A DNA stretch of 64,000 nucleotides from Gordius sp. MW1 (GCA_964036665.1 OZ038527.1:8897835-8961834); one strand, 5' to 3'; positions 37,327 to 48,199 are shown, counted from the first letter of the stretch. Notes: generated by a model from the sequence alone, not told the origin. Numbers and translations: made by a program.

Positions 37327-37420
37327 TCATTAAAAATGTTGATAAACAACTCCATTTAATTTTGAAAGGAAGATGATTTTTTAAGCTTAGATTTAAGCGA
37401 AGTAGATTGTACATTTAAAT

Positions 37421-38349
37421 CTAAATATCTTTTTATGTATTTTAAATAAGATGCTATATGCTATAAATGAGATCAATTTTTTCGAATCTTCCCCCCATTT
37501 TATATTTAAATCTGACTCTTCGCCAAATATACTTTAGAAATTTGTTTAAAAGGGGATCATTTATTAGTCCTAATTCTTCGATAAAACAAGAAAATGAAGT
37601 TTCTACATCCTCCTTTTATAAAAATAACAAGGCCATCAGACCCTTCATATGTTAAATTGTTTTATTAGTTTTGTACTATAATTCCTATAAAGGTTTGTTA
37701 GATAATGCCATAGATGTAGTATCATTGCAATTAATTGCTAAGCAATTTATGGTTTTTTTTAAGGTTGAAAGTACCAAAAGAAAATGAATCATATAATCTA
37801 CTAAGGGGAGGGCAATGTTGATGTTCAATCACAACTGTCCTCCGGTTATTTTAAAAACTACATGCAGAAAAACCCTTTCCCATACATTTTGTTTTCCTAC
37901 ATGTATAGTACAATTTTTTTGTTTTTGCCAACATTTGTCTTAGTATAAGAATATCCTCCATATGTTAGAACGAATCCAGCCCACCTGGCGAAATGGAAAG
38001 CTGGCGAAAAGTCATAAAAGTTGCAAAAAAGTGTGCTTATCTAAATATATATAGAATATATGATTTGTATATACAATATATATTATACTTTTTGTTAGAA
38101 TTGTATAATATATAGTAATATTAAATTAACCTATAAAAAATATGTGTGCTTAACTATACAATGGAGAACCTAAGTGTGACAATGATATATAACTTGCAAG
38201 AGATAATTAGAATTATTTATCATCCTCACAGAAAATAATCTGAATTTAGTTATAATATTATATGTTGCTTCCCTTTAGAGTATTTGTTGCTTAATATTAG
38301 TAAATTCGCCACATGTCCATTTCGCCATTTCGCCAGATGGTCAGAAGCG
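37421..38349. other. Intergenic left flank of the nested hAT, no gene
   Basis: AT-rich sequence. It includes a run of TATATA repeats near 38040-38110 and CGCCATTTCGCCAG-like words near 37985 and 38310-38340 that are mutually similar in opposite orientation (CTGGCGAAATGG and CCATTTCGCCAG). These suggest ends of an old foldback element of about 350 bp, not resolved further. Confidence 0.4.
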
Positions 38350-38702
38350 GTTAGAACTAGTGTTGTGAATGAACGCATTCAAATTTTTTGAATAAATTGA
38401 TGAACGGCGTTCATTTTTTTGATGAACTTTGAATTTGAACGTACACGCGTTCCTATTTTTTGATGAACGCGTTCGAATTTAACCTTCGTTCAATTTTAAA
38501 TACCTCTTTTAATTTTTACTTATTTATTTAAAAATAATATTAATCCAATTTTTTTAATTAAAAAGTCTTATATTTTTAATCAGTTGTTGTTTTTCCTTTT
38601 TCCTATTACCTATTCCAAAATACTTTTAACATACCATCACATGCAAAAGAAGATAAGATTAAAGTTTATTAATTTGATATTAGTAATTATATTCTAATTT
38701 AT

Positions 38703-38942
38703 ATGTTAATTAGGACAATCATTATATCGGCGTCATCTTCAGATTCTGAATATTCAAAATCAGCAGATGAATTGACATTGCCATGGCCAAAATATGATAA
38801 ATATTTTTCACTCATTTCATATAAAGGACCGAATTCAATAATTACTAAATGTAAAATGTGTCCAAAAAGTATCATATCTGTTTCTAAATCATCAAATTCA
38901 AATTTAAAACGACACCTAATTGTAATATTATTATATATATAA
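38703..38942 (+). pseudogene. hAT transposase N-terminal BED zinc finger exon
   Basis: The frame contains PWPKYDKYFSLISYKG, then ITKCKMCPKSIIS and SNLKRHL: a BED-type finger (C-x2-C, then H in RHL) as found at the N terminus of hAT transposases, where it binds the transposon ends. A GTAATA donor-like site follows CACCTAATT. The rest of the protein is separated by insertions and decayed, so the gene is dead. Confidence 0.7.
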
Positions 38943-39744
38943 GTATATGAATCTTAGATACAAATATTAATATCTTTTTCAAAATATAAAGGATACTTGT
39001 ATCTTTTGCAAAATTATAGTATCTTAAATAAAAAATACTTTTAAAGTATCTTTTCTTCATCAATTAAATATGAAAAGTTTACAAAATAAGAACATGACAC
39101 TCCTATAATAAGAAGCAATAGTTACAATAATTAATAAAATATTTAATGATTAGCTAAATATAAAAAGGCACTTTAATATTAGTCACTTTCTTAGCATAGA
39201 TATGAAAGGGAGACTAGTATTTTTATGGGAGCCAATTTTGTTTGTCAATATATTAAAAATAGGGATTAATTCAAAATTCTTGTAAAAAATAAGATATTTG
39301 TGATATGTAAAATTTTAAACATGTATATTAAAAAAATTATATTATATTCTTAATAAAAATGTCAAAAAATACTAATTACAAGATACAAAAGAATATTATA
39401 TTTTAGATAAAGTTTTTGTGGTGCGGCCAAACACTGATTTTAGATAAATTATTTTATAAGTCATTTTTTGCTATTAACAATTTAATAAAATAATATCATA
39501 AGCGAATCGTTCAAGGACAAGGTGGTGGAAGTCAAGCGTTGTTCCGACAGGCCAATGTGGGTTGCAGATCAAGGGGATCTTATAACCGTTATGTGGGCGT
39601 ATGCTCACCAAATTGGGTGTTTGGAATCAGAGAAAGACATATTCTTCGATTCATTGGAAAAGGAAATACAAGGAATAGGATAGGAAGAAAGGCTAATTAT
39701 TGGGGCAGATTTCAGCGCTCACGTAGAGAAAGATCGCCTCGGGT

Positions 39745-40227
39745 ATGAACGCAATCATGGAGGCTATGGGCGGTCTGAAGAACAAAGAAGGGGAAAAACT
39801 TCTCCAAGTATCCCAAGCATATGACATTGCGATCGTTAACACCTATTTTCAAAAACGCGAAGATCATATTGTCACCTATAGAACTGGGAAGAATTTTAGT
39901 CAAATTGACTATTTGCTTATACGGCGAAAGGACTTATGGAGTATCAAGGATTGCAAAGTAATACCGGGAGAAGAAATCGCCAGGCAACATCGTCCCCTTG
40001 TTATGGATCTTGACATTCCCAAAAGAAGAAAGGTCTATGAACCCAGAATTCGATACGAAGGGCTAAAGGATACTTCGACGAACGAAGAATACCATCAAAA
40101 AGCCTCCTCATTCTTGGGTGCAAGGAAGTTGCAAAGGGACGTAGACGACGATTGGGAGACGCAATCTAATGACATAAAGAAAACAGCGATTTGTGTTCTA
40201 GGACAGCTAAAGGAGGCAAAGCTATGA
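39745..40227 (+). pseudogene. LINE endonuclease domain, C-terminal part
   Basis: An open stretch of 160 codons with KEGEKLLQVSQAYDIAIVNTYF, SQIDYLLIRR, DCKVIPGEE and QHRPLVMDL. These are the C-terminal motifs of the apurinic-type endonuclease of RTE/BovB-like LINEs (the domain also known from craniofacial development protein 2). The usual final SDH-type motif reads RQHR here. Upstream sequence (39590-39740) continues the domain in another frame, with LIIGADFSAHV. Confidence 0.75.
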
Positions 40228-40533
40228 ATAGGAAACTATGGTGGTGGGTTCAATCGGTTAGGGATTTCATCGAAAGAAAGTAAAATTTATATAGACGGTG
40301 GCATAAATCAAAAAAGTCGGAGGATTATCAAGAGTATAGGGACGCAAAGAGGGCCGCAAAAAAGGCCGTTGCAATAGCGAAGAATGCCGCCTACACCGAG
40401 ATGGTAAACAAACTGGTTCATAAGGGGGCGACAGACTTATGTGGCCAAGCTAAGGGAGAAGAAAAGTTGCGATGTCGGAGTTCTTTAAATTGTCAAAAAC
40501 GAGAAGAGTCAAACCTTATTCAAGCCGAAGGAA

Positions 40534-41990
40534 GTGATGGAAATATGGAAAGGATATTTTAAGAAACTTACGAATAATGCAAATGACAAGAATTACCTTC
40601 CCAAAATTGAGCCAAATATAAGTATGGTCGAACTCTTTCAGGAGGATGAAGTTAGGACACAGATGAACAAGATGCAAAAAGGAAAAGCAAATGGCCCATA
40701 TGGAATACCTATGGATGCATTGATGTCGTGAAGAAGGAGTTACCACCATGACGAACCTCCTTACAAAATATAGGTAGAAGAGCGAATTCCTAATGAATGG
40801 AGAGCAAGCACGATTATACCCTTATTTAAAGGCAAAGGAGACCCTTAAGACTGTGGCAATTACAGAGGTATCAAGCTAAATTGCCACTCCTTGAAGCTTA
40901 TGGAAAGGATCTAAGTAACAAGGCTGAAAAACGAGGTGGAAATCGGCTAATAAATTCGGATTTGTAGCCGGCAAATCCACAATCGACCCAATCTTCGCAC
41001 TAAGACAAATGATGGATAAGTATGGTAAAAAGAGGAAAGACCTACATATGGTCTTTATCGACTTGGAGAAAGCTTATGACATGGTCCCCCGCGATTTAAT
41101 ATGATGGTGCCTGAGAAAACAAAATATCCCTGACGCATTTATAGGGCTTATGAAAAATATTTATGATGCCTCAACTCAAACTCTTGCGTTAGGACGACAG
41201 TTGAAGACTCTAAATCTTTTCGGGTTAAAATTGGATTACATCAAGGATCTGCTTCAAGTCCCTTTTTATTTAATATAATTATAGACACGATAACGAGGGA
41301 CATTAAAAAGCCATCGCCATGGTGTATGCTATGTGTCGATGATATAGTACTATGCGAGGAAACAAGGGAGAAAGTATTCAAAGAAGCCGAATTTTAAGGT
41401 CAACGATCAAAAAACGGTATACATTGAAATGAACGGTCCAAGCAGCCCATCGCTGTATGACCATCTAAAGTACCCAAAAGTAGACAGGTTTACATACTTC
41501 GGCTCGATGCTACATCAAGAGGGAGGTTGCGCAACGGAAGTAAATGCCCGCATACAAAAAGGATGGCTTAAATGGCGAAGTATATACGGTGTAATGTGCG
41601 ACAAAAAACTGCAACGTGGTTGAAAAGCAAAGCTGACAAATCCATCGTATGACCGGTGTTACTCTATAAAAGTGAAACATGGGCATTAAACACCACGGAA
41701 CAAGCTATTAGAAACCACAGAGATGAGAATGATACGGTATATTAAGCTCGCCCATATGACAAATGACCTGCTAATGACAAAAATGGGTATTCAACCTACA
41801 TGATTAATGAAAATTGGCTAAGGTGATATGGGCATATACTAAGAAGGGACACGAATGACGTAAATCAAAAAGTAGTGGACATAGAGGTACCGGGGAAGAG
41901 AGGAAGAGGACGGCCCCGTGTCACGTGGAAAGGGCAAGTCGATAAAGTTATAAACTAAAGAGATTAGTCAAGACATGGCACTCACCCGGT
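40534..41990 (+). pseudogene. LINE reverse transcriptase and tail, broken
   Basis: RT motifs occur in several frames: MNKMQKGKANGPYGIPMDAL, WRASTIIPLFKGKGDP followed by a stop, GNYRGIKLNCHSLKLMER, MVFIDLEKAYDMVPRDLI (motif A), LHQGSASSPFLFN and a catalytic box read as CVDDIVL near 41335. Then come VDRFTYFGSMLHQEGG and GKRGRGRPRVTW. Several in-frame stops and shifts make it non-functional. Confidence 0.8.
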
Positions 41991-42195
41991 CAAGATGGAC
42001 GAAACTTATCAAAACAAGCCCCACAAATGTGGGACCAAATAATTGATAAAGAAGAAGAAGAATATCATCTGTAGCATAATTTATCAAAAGTATTTTATTT
42101 TTATAGAACCATCATGAAGGTATGCTAAAAGAAATAAATATATTTCTTTCAAAAGTTACTGATAAAAATAATAAAAAAGTAAAATAGGAAAAATT

Positions 42196-42392
42196 TAAAC
42201 AACAAAATCTAAATTAAAACAAAATGCTTCAAATGTGAATCATGCAATAATCCATTTTGTGATAGAAGATCCAGACATTTAATATAGTAAAAAACCTGAA
42301 TTTTTAAAAATGATAACCACTTTACAACCTAATTAAAAATGTTATGTCGCGCCCAATGTTTATATTAAAAATATCCAAAGATTATAACATCA
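42196..42392 (+). pseudogene. hAT transposase middle fragment
   Basis: With frame changes this reads IIHFVIEDPD...KPEFLKMITTLQPN...MSRPMFI, the region of hAT transposases remembered as V-x-D-x-P-F...V-E-x-x-F-x-x-L-I...L-N-P-x-Y-x-x-P-S-R. It sits between the LINE and the Helitron. A further fragment with GMTVNWLDVVTRNKIS lies at about 44103-44160, after the Helitron, matching the Y-L-G-x-T-x-H-W block. Confidence 0.5.
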
Positions 42393-42676
42393 TCTATATA
42401 TATAAAGTAAAGTGTATGTATATAGGTATGTAAGAGCTAAATTCTGAAACTACCGGTCCGATTCGCGCGAAAATTTACCCCTAGGTTCCCAGGGCGGCCA
42501 GGGGTAAAATAGCTTTTTCCGAATCCTAAAATTCCTTTTAATTTTCGAGATTTTGGGTTTTATGCGTTTTGACGTTCAATAAAATGTCAATCAAACGCAC
42601 CTCCTCGCGTTCGTCGAAAATTTGAATATACAGACAGTTCTGTAGTAAAAGTGTATCACTTATAGTAGTTTGCAAA

Positions 42677-42893
42677 ACGTAATCTTTTCTTAACGGTGAC
42701 AACTCAAATTTATGAATTAAATTTCTTAAACGTCATCTTTTCTTAACGGTGACAAGACAACATAAAATTTATGAATTAAATTTCTTAAACGTCATCTTTT
42801 CTTAACGGTGACAAGACAATATAAAATTTATGAATTAAATTTCTTAAACGTCATCTTTTCTTAACGGTGACAACATAAAATTTATGAATTAAC
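42677..42893. repeat. 59-bp tandem repeat within Helitron
   Basis: Four units start at ACGTAATC/ACGTCATC: 42677, 42730, 42789 and 42848. Periods are 53, 59 and 59 bp. Each unit holds TTTTCTTAACGGTGACAA and AAATTTATGAATTAA. Units 2 and 3 differ by about one base. Internal tandem repeats are common in Helitrons. Confidence 0.88.
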
Positions 42894-43564
42894 CTGAAAT
42901 AAATAAAATTATAGATTATTTGAGAAAATATATAGGTGAAGAAGATGATTCTCATTATCATTACATGAGATATTTTAAATGAGAAAGATGAAAGTATATA
43001 TAATTTAAATGTAATATAAAATAGTCCAACGTTGATTATTCTGAGTAAATGCTATTTATATATAAATGTCATTATTTATCTATCATTAATTTTTATTAAA
43101 TGAGATATTTAAATGAGAATAAATTTTGAAACTACCGGCCCGATTCGTGCGAAACTTTACCAGTAGGTTCTCAGGGCGGCCAGGTGTAAAATAGCTTTTT
43201 CAGATTGCTAAAATTCCTTTTAGTTTTAAAAATATCGGACATTTCTCGGCCTTTTGGTTTTAAAAAAGGGCTAAATTCTGAAACTTCAGATCCGATTCGA
43301 GCGAAAATTTAGCCGTAGATGCCCAGATAGGCCAGGTGTAAAATAGCTTTTTCAGATTCCAAAATACCTTTTTGTTTTAAAAATATCTGACATTTCCCGT
43401 CCAGTTTCATTTATAGCAGCATATACAATAATGACGTCATACATACAAAGCTGAAGTTTTCTCGAATTAGATATTTAAAAGTATAATAAAAATGTTACAG
43501 TATACGGTTAAAATTATTGGGGTTTAACAGACTATTTCAATTAAATAAATAAAATTTAAATTAT

Positions 43565-43772
43565 GCAGTTTTTGTCATTATTATCACGTGGTCGATCATA
43601 TAAGCATATTTTTAATAAATATCCATCCTTCAATTAATTATTTTATTATATTAAAGAAAATTGTATTTCAAATAAATCAGCTAACTAGAAAAATAAAATA
43701 ATTAATTGAAGGATGGATAATTATTAAAAATATGCTTATATGATCGACCACGTGATACTAATGACAAAAACA
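43565..43772. repeat. Long inverted repeat (about 82-bp arms)
   Basis: The left arm (43565-43647) contains TTTTTGTCATTA, CACGTGGTCGATCATATAAG and ATCCATCCTTCAATTAATTA. The right arm (43692-43772) is its near-perfect reverse complement. The spacer of about 44 bp (ATTAAAGAAAATTGTATTTC) matches sequence next to the 3' end of the Helitron at 9166-9472. Confidence 0.88.
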
Positions 43773-44197
43773 GAATTTGCATTTGGTTTGTCTTATTATA
43801 AAAATATATACTAAAAAAAGTGGGTTCATAAAATCATTCGGACCTTTCACATTATAAATTATTTCATATATGACCCCATTTTAGATAAGTCTTATTAATA
43901 GATTATACTTAATTAACCACTTAAGGACTGAGCCAAAGCAACGCTTGGCCGGGCACAGCTAGTGATAGATAAAACAATTACTTGTTTAGCCAACCAAACT
44001 TTTTTTTTGTATCACAGTGGATTCATGGTCATCATACCATCGGTATTTTGTACGCAATACTTTGAATATATCAATTTGTTAATATTATTAGTTCATTTTT
44101 AGGCATGACTGTCAACTGGTTGGATGTAGTCACTAGAAATAAAATCAGCATGTTTAGCTTGCCAAAGGCTAACTAGCAAACATACATTTGTTTTTGA

Positions 44198-44440
44198 TTA
44201 ATAACTAAATTAAATGGGTTAAAATATTATAGTTTATTTACAACAAAGACTTTAAGACACTTATAAAAAACCTAGAAACATAATATACATCTAATTTTTT
44301 TGATTTAATTTTTGACAAAATGCGTTGTAAAATTTCCGAATATTATTATAAAAATTGTTATGAAAAAAAAACTGGTTTGAACATTTATTTCCCGTGAAAA
44401 CACCAGACCGCCCCAGGAAGTCGATAACTAAGCGATTTTT
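44198..44440 (+). repeat. Interspersed repeat X, copy at 44 kb
   Basis: Contains AATAACTAAATTAAATGGGT, TTGTAAAATTTCCG, CCGTGAAAACACCAGACCG and GATAACTAAGCGATTTTTA. The same words in the same order occur at 58030-58635, where a retroelement fragment of about 380 bp interrupts them. It lies inside the hAT. Confidence 0.6.
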
Positions 44441-44735
44441 ATAATGTTCCTCATTCTATATAATATTAGTACTTTTATCATTTATCATATTTGTCCAAAA
44501 TTTACTGCTAGAACCCATCATTGGTTGATAACTAAATTGCCTGCCAAAGCCAGCCAAAACCCTTTAATTGCCCAATTCACTAATCCTGTCCGAACAGCCG
44601 GGCTAAAAATGGCGATTTTAAATGTTAAGAATTAACTTTGTCTTATTTTTAAAAAGATCTAATTCTAGAATTTTTATAAATAGAAAGGTAACAAAAAAGT
44701 AGCAAACTATATAAAAAATCTCATTATGGTGCAGG

Positions 44736-44823
44736 CCCAGGCCTATTTAAAAATCTTAATTTAGAAGGGTAGCCTGCCCGACCTCTTAGCCAAGTGGGCC
44801 CAGCAGCGAGCCCGACTTTTTGG
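44736..44823. repeat. GC-rich interspersed repeat, second copy
   Basis: An islet with CAGGCCCAGGCCTA, AATCTTAATTTAG, GCCTGCCCGACC and GAGCCCGACTTTTT. It is similar to 248-333 in the first KIF21 intron. Unassigned class. Confidence 0.45.
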
Positions 44824-45043
44824 TTGTTTAATTTTTATAATTACACATAATATCAAAAAAATAATTTGCAAGATTTTCTCCCTCTGGAAAATTCTGGCTA
44901 CGAGCCTGATTTTAAGCCTTAAAAAATTTAAAATATATAATAAGGTAACATTATGTGTCACTGATAATGCAAATTTTTTAAAGGACATTAGGTAATAATA
45001 AATAGTCTACATTTTATTTTATATTTAACAAAAAAATATAGAT

Positions 45044-46209
45044 CATTTGAAAAAATATCTAAAGATGAGGAAGATGAAATTGTATCATTATCATTAAATG
45101 AGATATTTGAATATCAAAATAGACAGGAAAATTTTATTTATCTACCAAAACATCACTCTTGTGCTTGCCACAATCTTAATTTAGCGGCAAGTGTCGATGC
45201 TGAAAAAGCACTAGAAAATATATCTTTTAAAAACATATTAAAAAGTACATTTGATAAATGCAAAAATTTATGAAATAAACAAAATCAGTCTATATCATTT
45301 GCTGATGATTTAGAGAAAAATTTATCAAGGTTGCTTATTAGACCTATTGTTACAAGATGGAATTCATATTATAATTCCTTGAAATTAATAGATTTAATAG
45401 TAAAAGAAAAACCTTATTTATTTGACAAAATTTGTGACATGGTAGGATTAGCTAGTAATAAAGAATTTTTGGAAGAATACTGTACTGTAAGTACTAATAA
45501 AATTTGTTAGAATAAATATTATAATAAATTTTAAATATTAAAATAGATCATGGAACCTATTGCAACTGCTCTCACTATTTTAGAAAGTGAAGAAAAGATG
45601 CATTTGGGCTATTTGACCCCAACAATAACAATAGTTATTTCAAAATTGGCCTAAAATATGGTCAATCATTGATTGACGCTGTATTAAATGGAATTAATAA
45701 AAGGTAATAAACCTATTACTATCAAATTAATTACATATATTTTACTTTTTTAAAGATTTGATCATAAATATAAAGATCAAAATCTTCTTTCAGCCGTTAT
45801 ACATCCAATATTCAAGCTTCAATGGTCTTGGATTAAACTTCCAGAAAATAAACCTATAAAGAATAAACTTTTAGTTTTATTGAAAAAAGGGATTGAAACT
45901 CCTAAAATTGATAATGAAAGAACTGTCGATTCCGAGATATCGTTTTTTTGACGAGGAAGTAGAGGGCGGGTTGGACGATGATATCTTATCGCAGTTTTTT
46001 GAAGCGAAGGACAAAATATTAAATGTTTTTAATAAATTCCTGCTTTAAAATATTTGTTTATTAAGTATAATACTCCAATCTCCTCATCTGCCCCTGTGGA
46101 GCGGGTTTTTAGTATAGGTAATGCTGTATTAACTGCCAAGAGTTGCTTATCCGACGAAAATTTTGATAAACAATTTTTAATAAAAATTACTAAGAAAAAA
46201 TTTTTATAA
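45044..46209 (+). pseudogene. hAT transposase catalytic/dimerisation region, decayed
   Basis: The first block (45044-45510) reads LPKHHSCACHNLNLAAS, RPIVTRWNSYYNSLKLID and KEPYLFD-like sequence, the hAT RNase H-fold core with its C-x-x-H and T-R-W-N-S motifs. A second block follows (45545-45660, MEPIATALTILESEE). The third (45750-46209) has LSAVIHPIFKL and, after a frame change, YNTPISSSAPVERVFSIGN with AKSCLSDENFDKQFLI, the hAT C-terminal dimerisation domain. Stops near 45274, 45650 and 45950 disable it. The C-terminus ends about 40 bp before the Helitron insertion. Confidence 0.85.
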
Positions 46210-46276
46210 ATAAAAAATCTTTATATTCGCCTATTATATAATATACTAGCTGTGCCCGGCCAAGCGTTGCTTTGGC

Positions 46277-47167
46277 TCAGTCTTGTAGGGGGTCATAGCA
46301 GCGATGAGTATCAGAAACTTTTGTCAAAGCATTGTTTCTCCTATGAAGCACAATGTCTCTAGGTTGAAATTGATCCCCAACTATAACAATGGCGACTTCA
46401 TGTATAGTTGGGGCATTAAATCTTCTCCCATGTTCTCCCGGAGGAGTTTTGTCACCATGAATGACTATTTTGTGGTTATCTGAAGGCATTAAATCCAGTG
46501 CAGTTTTGAATAAACGCACTAAATTATTATTAGCATGAAGCAGCAACTGAAGCTGTGAAACGATGGATCTTTTTAAACCGCTAAAAATGTTGAGGCGTGC
46601 ACCTAATATCTCATCATCTCCGATAAAATATAGTTGTAGGAACTTATGTTGCCCTTCAGGCAATGGAAGGAGGGAGCCGGCTTTATGATAAATTTGACCT
46701 TTTACCTTGGATGTAGGCATGAATTGTGTGGTTACAACATCAGCGCCAAACGACGTCATTTGGAAACAGGAGTTGTATTTCCTGATGTTGGATAGAAAAT
46801 GTTTAGAATCAGTGGTATAACCAGCCAGCAATGTTTTTAATGGCTCAGGCGGTTCTGCAAGGTGAGGCAGTTTAACTTTTCCGGCTGCGCAGCACATTCC
46901 AGTCGTTTCTCCAGCAAATTTCAAGGTATTGCAATGAGGACACACATAAGACATAGTACCAATGAGAACATGGCGACGTAAACTTTCAATATTAGATGGG
47001 TAAGAAAATGCTAGGCGGTTGCCTGCGGGTAATGGCTGAGCACGTGAAGGTGGCTGAGGCAGAGTTGCAGACTGTTGTAGTTCATTTTCAAGCTCAAGAG
47101 CACGCAATCGGCGCACTCGATCCGTATTTCGTGTTTTACGTCCAATAGATGTTTTCTTAAGGCGCAT
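46277..47167 (-). CDS. Helitron Rep-hel N-terminal domain, 3'-truncated ORF
   Basis: An intact 296-codon frame with a basic N terminus (KTRNTDRVRRLRALE) and then the Helitron-like N domain: a zinc-binding CPHCNTLKFAGETTGMCC followed by KVKLPHLAEPPEPLKTL, FLSNIRKYNSCFQMTSFGAD, KGQIYHKAGSLLPL and FLQLYFIGD. It ends KVSDTHRCYDPLQD and a stop. In full Helitron proteins the ...H-R-x-Y-D-P-L-Q block continues into Y-P-L-x-F and then the Rep (HUH) and helicase domains. Here the frame runs straight into the element's 3' terminus (CTGAGCCAAAGC), so both catalytic domains are missing. It is not a host gene. The frame is intact despite being unable to mobilise the element, which suggests a recent truncation or a retained role for the N domain. 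Confidence 0.88.
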   Translation of the reverse strand: MRLKKTSIGRKTRNTDRVRRLRALELENELQQSATLPQPPSRAQPLPAGNRLAFSYPSNIESLRRHVLIGTMSYVCPHCNTLKFAGETTGMCCAAGKVKLPHLAEPPEPLKTLLAGYTTDSKHFLSNIRKYNSCFQMTSFGADVVTTQFMPTSKVKGQIYHKAGSLLPLPEGQHKFLQLYFIGDDEILGARLNIFSGLKRSIVSQLQLLLHANNNLVRLFKTALDLMPSDNHKIVIHGDKTPPGEHGRRFNAPTIHEVAIVIVGDQFQPRDIVLHRRNNALTKVSDTHRCYDPLQD

Positions 47168-47476
47168 GAATCTAAAGTCGATATACTAAGAAAATGAAAA
47201 ATACATAAATAAGTCAAATTTTTTTTAAAGTAAAACTTGTTTTTATTAAATGAAACTTTGTATGCTAAAAAATATTAAAGTAAAAATGTAGTGTAATAAT
47301 AGTATAATGTTTCCCTATGTATTAAAAACATTCAATCGTATTTTACAAAGATAAGTTTAAAGTTTGAAGTTTTAATCAAATATGGTTAAAAAGATATAAC
47401 AAATTTAAATGTGGGGTAAAAAATACCATAGAAATGCTCTTAGTTTGGAAAAATATTTCGAATATAAAATTGTTAA

Positions 47477-48016
47477 GGTTACTTAAACAGCAGTGATTTC
47501 AGTTGTTTCTAATGCATGATGTGTTGTGTTCTTGGGTTTAGACTTTTCAGAAATATAAGGCAACATATGGAGAAATTATTTGTAATATCTTGAAGTGGGC
47601 TGTTTTTATTAAATGAAACTTTGTATGCTAAAAAATTATTAAAGTAAAAATGTAGTGTAATAAAATTGAGGTTACTTAAACAGCTGTGATTTCAGTTGTT
47701 TCTAATGCATGATGTGTTGTGTTCTTGAATTTAGACTTTTCAGAAATATAAGGCAACATATGGAGAAATTATTTGTAATATCTTGAAGTGGGCTGTTTTT
47801 ATCAAATGAAACTTTGTATGCTAAAAATTTATTAAAGTAAAAATGTAGTGTAATAAAATTGAGGCTACTTAAACAGCAGTGATTTCAGTTGTTTCTAATG
47901 CATGATGTGTTGTGTTCTTGGGTTTAGACTTTTCAGAAATATAAGCCAACATATGGAGAAATTATTTGTAATATCTTGAAGTGGGCTGTTTTTATTAAAT
48001 GAAACTTTGTACTCTT
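47477..48016. repeat. 193-bp tandem repeat in the Helitron
   Basis: Units contain ACTTAAACAGCAGTGATTTC, GCATGATGTGTTGTGTTCTTG, CAACATATGGAGAAATTA and GAAGTGGGCTGTTTTTAT. The GGGCTG word recurs at 47597, 47790 and 47983, an exact 193-bp period. A partial copy of the unit start occurs at 47236-47305. The last unit is cut by the Gypsy insertion at CTCTT. Confidence 0.9.
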
Positions 48017-48199
48017 TGTAATGTATGCAAATACTATCTACCTAATTGGCAATGACCTTGAGCGTTTGAATTGCAATACAATGTTAATTGATTGTTTATT
48101 GTTCTTAAATTGAATGTCTATTTAAACGTGTTATTTTAATTACCAACAGTTACTTTTTGTCTTATCCAATAAAGTGTTTATCTTACTGGATATCCTATA
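48017..48199 (+). repeat. 5' LTR of Gypsy element 1
   Basis: A 183-bp LTR with AATAAA-type signal CCAATAAAGTG near its end. Compared with 52052-52235 it has T for G in the GTTATTTTAATT stretch and one G fewer in ACTGGATATC. Confidence 0.95.

Larger units (their letters stand above)
36040..37420. repeat. About 100-bp tandem repeat, third unit split by two insertions
   Basis: Units share TTTTAGA(C/T)AAA, ATGTTGATGAACAAC(A/T)AC, GAT-TTT and TTTAGATTTAAG words. Unit 1 starts near 36050, unit 2 near 36150 and unit 3 near 36245. Unit 3 is broken at GTTTCTAG by the hAT MITE (36257-37029) and, eight bases after the second GTTTCTAG, by the Helitron (37043-37326). It then resumes as CATTAAAAATGTTGATAAAC at 37328. 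Removing both insertions restores the repeat. Confidence 0.7.
39500..42060 (+). mobile_element. 5'-truncated LINE (RTE/CFDP2-like), decayed
   Basis: A non-LTR retrotransposon copy inserted in the hAT, bounded by an 8-bp direct repeat AATATCAT (39492-39499 and 42061-42068). The 3' end is a short GAAGAAGAAG simple repeat, as in RTE-type LINEs that lack poly-A. It carries an endonuclease C-terminal part, an RT domain and a C-terminal GKRGRGRPRVTW motif, all broken by stops. It begins inside the endonuclease, consistent with incomplete reverse transcription. Confidence 0.85.
42393..43962 (+). mobile_element. Non-autonomous Helitron inside the hAT
   Basis: Starts TCTATATATATAAAG and ends with hairpin GCCAAAGCAACGCTTGGC plus CGGGCACAGCTAG; flanked by A (42392) and T (43963). 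The last 30 or so bases equal the end of the Helitron at 46246. Inside are a 59-bp tandem repeat, three copies of a subterminal module and a long inverted repeat, described separately. No Rep-helicase sequence is visible. Confidence 0.87.

Noticed and set aside
42677-42893. CRISPR-like array
   Set aside because: Units are contiguous 59-bp tandem copies without unique spacers, in a eukaryotic Helitron.
46277-47167. The 296-codon frame as a host zinc-finger gene
   Set aside because: Motif order matches the Helitron N-terminal domain, and the frame ends in the element's own terminus.
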